A DNA stretch of 64,000 bases, from positions 6,951,985 through 7,015,984 of the forward strand of contig NC_088776.1 of assembly GCF_954871325.1 (NCBI RefSeq). Reading direction: 5' to 3'. Position numbers and translations under genes: made by a program. This document shows positions 59,866-64,000 of this stretch, in pieces; the stretch's first letter is position 1; each line of letters starts with the position of its first letter. The notes below the pieces were generated by a model that was given only the letters and a program-made list of their open reading frames with translations, did no database searches and was not told where the DNA came from. This DNA comes from Gordionus sp. m RMFG-2023. Taxonomy: Eukaryota > Nematomorpha > Gordioida > Chordodea > Parachordodidae.

Positions 59866-61939
59866 TATGTATGACAGACTAAAAATTTTAACATTTTACA
59901 TTAAAACAACCGACCGAGCAGAAAATCATATTTGAACTTATGTGTCATATAATTTTTTTTCATTATAATAAATAATATCTAAGGAAGTAAAACTGTTTTT
60001 TAACGCAAGTGGAAAAAAACAAAACACAGGCTTTAATATAGTATTCCGTATATACTCAGAAGCTAACAACTGCTGTGGGATAGCAGGTATCAAAGATATA
60101 TTAAATCTATATAAATTAAACAGAAGATTACTATTATGACTAAATTAATTAATAAATGCTTACTATGAAAAGAACCTATAATAACATGACATAAATATAA
60201 TTTAATTAACTTAATTTTATTAATTAACTTTTATTACCTTTCACTTGATAGAATCACCGTACAATTAATCGGAACTCATCCTTTCTATAATTAATTTATT
60301 ACACTCTATCTAAATCAAAACAAATCTCCTTTCTAATATTATTTAGCACGCTAGATTTAAATCAAACAATTCTCTGTGTTTTATTTTAATTTTGGCCAAC
60401 TATATATATACATTTTTGATATTCAAAACAAATAATATTATCTTTAGTTTAAAGTTCATTTACAATAATATTTTCCATAAAATAACATTCAAATTTATAA
60501 AATTAAATAAATATTTCATTTGAATACAACACCTCCCTCTTTGAGATCTAACTGGCCCCCGTATTATTCGACGATTCTACCCTCTCTCGCACTGGTAAAA
60601 TGGGATTACTATTCGATGTCATCTCTACACTTGGGCAATATCTTAACTTGTGTCCTCCCCCACAGGCCCAACATTCCAGCCTTCTCCTTATTCCATACGG
60701 TTCTATCCTACGCTCGAATCTTGGCATTCTAGGCACCTCTTGTAACCATTCCCCATATCTTTGCTGTGCCTCCGTTCTTGTTGCCTCTATCCATCTGTTG
60801 GACTCCGCCGATCTGTCCACTTCTCTGATCTCCATCTTTATAATCTTATTCCCAACTCGGAAGTATGATGCCATCTAAATAAATTACTTTATAAACCTAT
60901 ATATATTCCTCTAACTCCTAATTATCTATACTTCCTTGTATTTTCTCATAAATTATGAATCTCATAATTAGGTCTATACCATTTTATTTCATCCCAATTT
61001 ATGATTCCCTCAATTAAGTCTAACATCAATTTATTCCTTTATAAATTATGATTCTCATCAATATGTTTATCATCAATTTCCTTTCTTTCGAAACTATGAT
61101 TCTCATAACAGGTCTATCATCAATTTATTTCTTCTAATTATTCGCATATTTCTCATTTCTCTAAGCTTCTAAGTCTTACTTGCTTCAGGTGCCTTGTAAA
61201 GGTTCCTTCTTGTCCTTCAATTTCTACCTGGAATGTTGGGCCTGTGGGGGAGGACACAAGTTAAGATATTGCCCAAGTGTAGAGATTACATCGAATAGTA
61301 ATCCCATTTTACCAGTGCGAGAGAGGGTAGAATCGTCGAATAATACGGGGGCCAGTTAGATCTCAAAGAGGGAGGTGTTGTATTCAAATGAAATATTTAT
61401 TTAATTTTATAAATTTGAATGTTATTTTATGGAAAATATTATTGTAAATGAACTTTAAACTAAAGATAATATTATTTGTTTTGAATATTAAAAATGTATA
61501 TATATAGTTGGCCAAAATTAAAATAAATATTTCATTTGAATACAACAAATATCATTTAATGAAATACTGGAATATTATATTTGTATTAAAATTAAATTTT
61601 CCGTCCCTGATTAATAATTTTTTAATCCCAGATCAAAATCAATTTTTTTTAAACTTTTAGTTTAAAATTACAAAGGTTACTCAACTAAGCAAGCACTGTG
61701 GTCGAACACCTTGACCCTTTTCCACAAAAATTCGATTTCTTTGTTGTTGTCGGGGTTCAAGTAAGTCATACTTATCTTCCAAAATGGTTCCGATATGAAG
61801 TTCTCAGCCTCCTTGTACCTCTCTACAACCAAACCCAGGGTGGGAAATTGACAGCTTCCGTAACTCATTAAACTTTCTTTCAGGTCATGAGGGAACACTT
61901 TTTGAAACCTCAAAGTTTGAAAACGCGTGAAGGCTGCGC
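49610..61939 (-). CDS. TOP3A: DNA topoisomerase III-alpha, 11 exons, 5' end outside window
   Basis: Exons: 61939-61681, 59221-59127, 59010-58871, 58528-58375, 55652-55462, 55125-54924, 53584-53389, 53249-53148, 52867-52603, 51152-50286 and 49962-49610. The protein is a type IA topoisomerase that passes single strands and, with BLM/RMI partners, dissolves double Holliday junctions. Order: core segment (GAAFTRFQTLRFQ), active-site tyrosine in ISYPRTETNIF (codon 58922-58924), RNGIKTDKAHPPIHP, MILERNYLDVY, LMEKHGIGTDATHAEHIETI, GFLPSKLGMGLVEGY, a CPAC...C topo zinc finger, CIGGCDTTLSDFLDLKF, then two GRF zinc fingers (C..Q..FYKC...CSFFQWA and CSC...FYTC...CGFFLWA). Phases agree at junctions 1-5 and 8-10. 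Odd: exon 7 ends AAG/GGGAGT, with GG where GT is expected, and exon 6-7 phases do not match. The start exons (about 185 residues by comparison with human) are not in the window. Confidence 0.9.
51495..52300 (-). mobile_element. LINE fragment in TOP3A intron 9
   Basis: Minus strand, several frames: LDLWKSNAQNAFLPLSSRQQ near 52260, then GKGLLSCKCQLLVDSIGHHP, GRHQCHKAVN and IRPDGITLIPWSNGTPLAWD at 52000-51740, then LKTLDQKMRLISGDSREGFY and LRQRITLEIF, ending at a stop near 51498. Same family and order as the element at 40790-42560. 5'-truncated, with stops and frame changes. Same strand as TOP3A. Confidence 0.8.
52301..52602. other. Remaining part of TOP3A intron 9
   Basis: AT-rich sequence with ATAAGAAT/ATTCTTAT inverted motifs around 52310-52450; no coding or clear element ends. 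Confidence 0.4.
53585..54923. other. TOP3A intron 6, unusually rich in coding-like pieces
   Basis: Apart from the candidate exon at 54139-54278, plus-strand 54690-54860 is GC-richer and open in two frames (PRRRSKMVVDKGDSDGYEK, then GKEKSEGKPVNPEIVIIRRR). I cannot name a family. The remainder is AT-rich. Confidence 0.35.
54139..54278 (-). other. Candidate alternative terminal exon in TOP3A intron 6
   Basis: A strong acceptor (CATCTTTTTATAG) opens a frame of 45 codons ending in TAA: GNQYDISRTDGYDQGEDN, then an acidic run AGEEEAGEIPSDN and a basic end SKRKRGPKKA that resembles a nuclear signal. It needs phase 1, exactly what TOP3A exon 6 offers (TTAA/GTATTA). Spliced there it would give a shortened TOP3A; otherwise it is the last exon of an unknown nested gene. 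No homologue recognised. Confidence 0.35.
55739..58324 (-). mobile_element. hAT element (outer), in TOP3A intron 4
   Basis: The ends TAGTGCTGTAAACGTTAC and GTTACTTCACAGCACTA are inverted, with the exact 8-bp duplication ATTAATTA at 55731-55738 and 58325-58332. Repeats of CGTTAC fill the sub-terminal regions. The minus strand keeps a BED finger (56520-56415, CKCKLC ... KLKKHLK) and the C-terminal dimerisation domain (56327-56058, SSAPIERVFSTAKAVLS). The catalytic middle is missing, so it is non-autonomous. Without it, intron 4 would be only about 130 bp. A second hAT sits inside. Confidence 0.9.
56682..58016 (+). mobile_element. hAT element (inner), nested in the outer hAT
   Basis: The ends CAGAGTTGTTAAAGTAGCGC and TTTAACAACTCTG are inverted, with the exact duplication ATTTCGAC at 56674-56681 and 58017-58024. 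The plus strand encodes a BED finger protein start (56893-57120, CLKCKKN ... NMKKHLK), an early transposase part (57302-57547, ending PADSWTHNRR) and, after a deletion, the C-terminal piece SSASVERLFSKAKLILSDRR (57605-57726). The catalytic core is deleted. It is younger than the outer element. Confidence 0.9.
59597..59868 (+). repeat. CTTT/CCTT tetranucleotide microsatellite
   Basis: About 270 bp of CTTT with interspersed CCTT units, purest from 59770 to 59865. It lies in TOP3A intron 1, so the transcript side is AAAG. Long ORFs over it are an artefact. Confidence 0.95.
60000..61547 (-). mobile_element. LTR-type retroelement fossil with near-identical inverted arms, in TOP3A intron 1
   Basis: A Gag-like part on the minus strand (60874-60548) includes a CCHC knuckle, CWACGGGHKLRYC. 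It is followed by a purine tract and then an LTR start (TGTTGTATTCAAATG, complement at 60530). The block from the knuckle through the purine tract into the LTR is present twice in opposite directions: 60381-60679 and 61228-61525, differing at only a few bases, around a spacer of about 550 bp. A further short complement of the LTR start closes the structure at 61547. The outer left end could not be placed exactly. Broken and largely deleted, but the arms are similar enough to be recent. Confidence 0.7.
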
Positions 61940-61984
61940 CTGTTATCATGATAAAATATAGAAAAGATACCCTTTGGTAAAAAG

Positions 61985-62172
61985 CAGGGTTTATAACAAA
62001 AATCTTAAAATGAGCATTTGAAGATTGTTTTAACCCAAAATTTTGGGCAAAAATCTGTGAAGATCAAAAAAATTAAAGATCTTTCGTAAAAAAAAAATCT
62101 TCAAATTTTTTGATCTTCAAAAGAGCAAGGATCATTGAAGATTTTTGAATTTTGAGCAAATGTTAAACCCTG
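61985..62172. mobile_element. hAT-type MITE, 188 bp, exact 8-bp duplication
   Basis: The ends CAGGGTTTATAAC and GTTAAACCCTG are inverted, and the interior is largely self-complementary (AAATCTTCAAAT-type blocks). The duplication GTAAAAAG is exact at 61977-61984 and 62173-62180. It lies 46 bp upstream of the first TOP3A exon in the window, within the preceding intron. Confidence 0.9.
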
Positions 62173-62332
62173 GTAAAAAGTTATATTATATATATTAGTC
62201 CCAGTTACAACTCGCTTACCAGGTTAATCTTAAAAGTGCGCATAAATTGAGAGTTTACGATTTGCCGCGCACTTTTTTAATTAAAAAAACGTAACGCAAT
62301 CAATTGTTTAAATATGGCGGATTCAAATTTTT

Positions 62333-62706
62333 TTAACTAAGGCCTAATTTATAGTAAACGCGTTATCTTCGAGCGTTGCGTTATTTACCGCAGGGTTATT
62401 CTAAAATAAAGCCAATAAATTAAGGTATAAATTTATAAATATGGAGCGTTATAATGATGACGCTATATAAAATTTGAAAAACATATGTTGCGATGCGTTG
62501 ATAAAAAATAAGCGATACAATTATAAAAATAATAGCGAATTCGATAAAAAGGTTATATGATTTTTTTTTATAAATATTATATAAAATAATTATCCCTATT
62601 TTAGCTTTATCTTAACTCAGTTTTTAAAACTGAATCAGCTGTAATAAAGCTGAGTTAAATAACGCAACGCTTAAACAAAACAGGTTTACTATAAATGCGA
62701 TCTAAG
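62333..62706. repeat. MITE-type repeat, ATTTATAGTAAAC ends
   Basis: The left end TAATTTATAGTAAACGCGTT and right end GGTTTACTATAAATGCGATC are inverted. It shares CATATGTTGCGATG and GATAAAAA blocks with 48062-48330. An internal short palindrome (AACTCAG...CTGAGTT) lies near 62615-62655. Confidence 0.65.
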
Positions 62707-63009
62707 TTACAAAAAAAAAAGAATTTGTTTTATAAACTATATTATAGCCTGCCTTTTTTTAAAATTTCCTTAACTTGTAAATATTCGTTTTTTAAAGGTA
62801 AGTAAGTAACATATTTTTTTTACATTTTAAATAATATTGCAAAATGAAGAATAAAAAATTAATGCCAAGTGATAAATTGACCAATTTGCATGTTAACTAT
62901 TTGAAATGCATTTTGGCGTTGGCAACGCAGAGTTGGAACGCTTGATTTGGGCGCACTATTAACCCTGCATTCATAGTTAGCGCTAATTCATGGCAAAGTA
63001 TGTAAAAAT

Positions 63010-64000
63010 CAGGGTTGGGCAGTATCGCGGATATTTTTATCTATTTTTTAAAATTTTGGAAAGTATCTTGTATCCAGTATCTAAGATACATATTATTTAA
63101 AAGTATTTGTATCTTAACCAACTTTGTATTCAAAAAGATACAGATACTTTAAAAAAAATTTATATTGGTTAATTTAAATAGTATTAAAATTTAAAATGAT
63201 ATTGTTTTAAGATTTAAATGAAAAATTTAATCAAAATTTAGATATTTTAAGATAATTTTTGATATATGACGTTGGTCGTCATATAGCAATTTGCTAACAA
63301 TTAGAACTACCATATTTGAATCGTTTTATATCTGTCTATTTTATAATTACGGAAGAAGAAAATACAATAATATGTTTATCTTCGTCTTCAGATAATTCTT
63401 CAACCGAAAATTATAACAATAAATTTAAACTAAGCATACTTAATGACAAATTTTTTGAAGTACTTCAAGATGATCATAATAAAGAAATTCATCGTGACTT
63501 TGGTATTGACGAAAAAATTATAGCAACTATTACAGATAACGGCTCTAACTTTAAGAAAGCTTTCAAGGAGCTTGGATATTCTATGGAAGCTGTAGAGAAT
63601 GACTTTGACATCAATGATGATGAATGTATAGAATTCGAAATCATTGAAAGTATTATTTAATACTTCTTTAAAATTTATTATGATATTATAAATTTAGTTA
63701 AAAAAATTTATTCAAATAAAATTATTTATTTATTTATTTAAGGGCTAAAGAAGCCTCAATAACATTGCCTCAACACATTCGTTGTTTGTGCCATACGATA
63801 AGTCTAATTACTACAACAGATGTCGAGAGAGCTATTAAGGATTCTCCTAACATTTCTAAAATTCATCATCCTGCAATAGCTAAATGTACTAAGCTATGGA
63901 ATGCAAATAATAGGCCTAAAACTGCAGAACTTATCAAAGCAGTTTTAGAAAAACAATTAGTTACACCTTGTTGCACTAGATGGAATAGTTTGTATGATAG
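63010..64000 (+). mobile_element. hAT transposon, runs off the right edge
   Basis: It starts CAGGGTTGGGCAGTATCGCGG followed by many AGATAC/GTATCT blocks. The plus strand encodes a transposase middle: 63316-63660 with ATITDNGSNFKKAFKELG, then 63740-64000 with HIRCLCHTISLITTTDVERA, KCTKLWNAN and CTRWNSLYD, typical of the hAT RNase H fold region. A gap at about 63660-63740 may be an intron or a break. The right end lies outside the window. One end of the same family is nested at 43632-43817. Confidence 0.8.

Noticed and set aside
59589-59882. Two overlapping ORFs of 86-97 codons rich in Phe, Leu and Ser
   Set aside because: They are translations of the CTTT/CCTT microsatellite.

Overview
The window is a piece of an AT-rich nuclear genome from an invertebrate animal; the phylum cannot be fixed from the sequence. 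The evidence is intron-split genes with GT-AG introns, a topoisomerase III-alpha with two GRF zinc fingers, filamin-type Ig repeats, a secreted DM13-domain protein, and a dense load of hAT, mariner, LINE and Gypsy-type elements. Host genes fill only a small part of the 64 kb.

Layout. From 1 to 16.7 kb there is no convincing host gene: old hAT copies, one mariner copy with long inverted ends, a LINE tail and several short inverted-repeat elements lie in AT-rich filler. At 16.7-17.7 kb, five very short exons on the + strand form a complete reading frame of 142 codons for a secreted DM13-domain protein; no long ORF reveals it. Two related hAT copies with G-tracts just inside their ends lie at 18.1-20.0 and 24.0-25.7 kb. 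From 29.4 down to 21.4 kb (- strand) runs a multi-exon filamin-repeat gene. Its exon phases fit for most of its length, but it carries in-frame stops, frameshifts and a lost splice site, so it looks like an unprocessed pseudogene.

From 30.5 to 39.9 kb is a composite Gypsy-type fossil made of two LTR families, with copies facing in opposite directions. A 41-nt stretch complementary to the 3' end of a tRNA-Leu, including the CCA, lies between two head-to-head LTRs. At 40.8-42.6 kb is a LINE-like reverse transcriptase gene with a C-terminal domain resembling a restriction-like endonuclease; two further fragments of the same family lie at 10.7 and 51.5 kb. At 42.7-46.9 kb a full-length hAT has landed inside a minisatellite of about 53-bp units.

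From 61.9 down to 49.6 kb (- strand) eleven exons of topoisomerase III-alpha (TOP3A) are readable, from the core domain through the active-site tyrosine to two GRF zinc fingers; the 5' exons lie beyond the right edge. Its introns hold a hAT nested in another hAT (both with perfect 8-bp duplications), a LINE fragment, a CTTT microsatellite and an LTR-type fossil with near-identical inverted arms. The window ends inside another hAT element.

The DM13 gene and TOP3A are the only genes that look usable, and TOP3A has two odd splice junctions. The rest is transposon sediment, useful mainly for the order of insertions.
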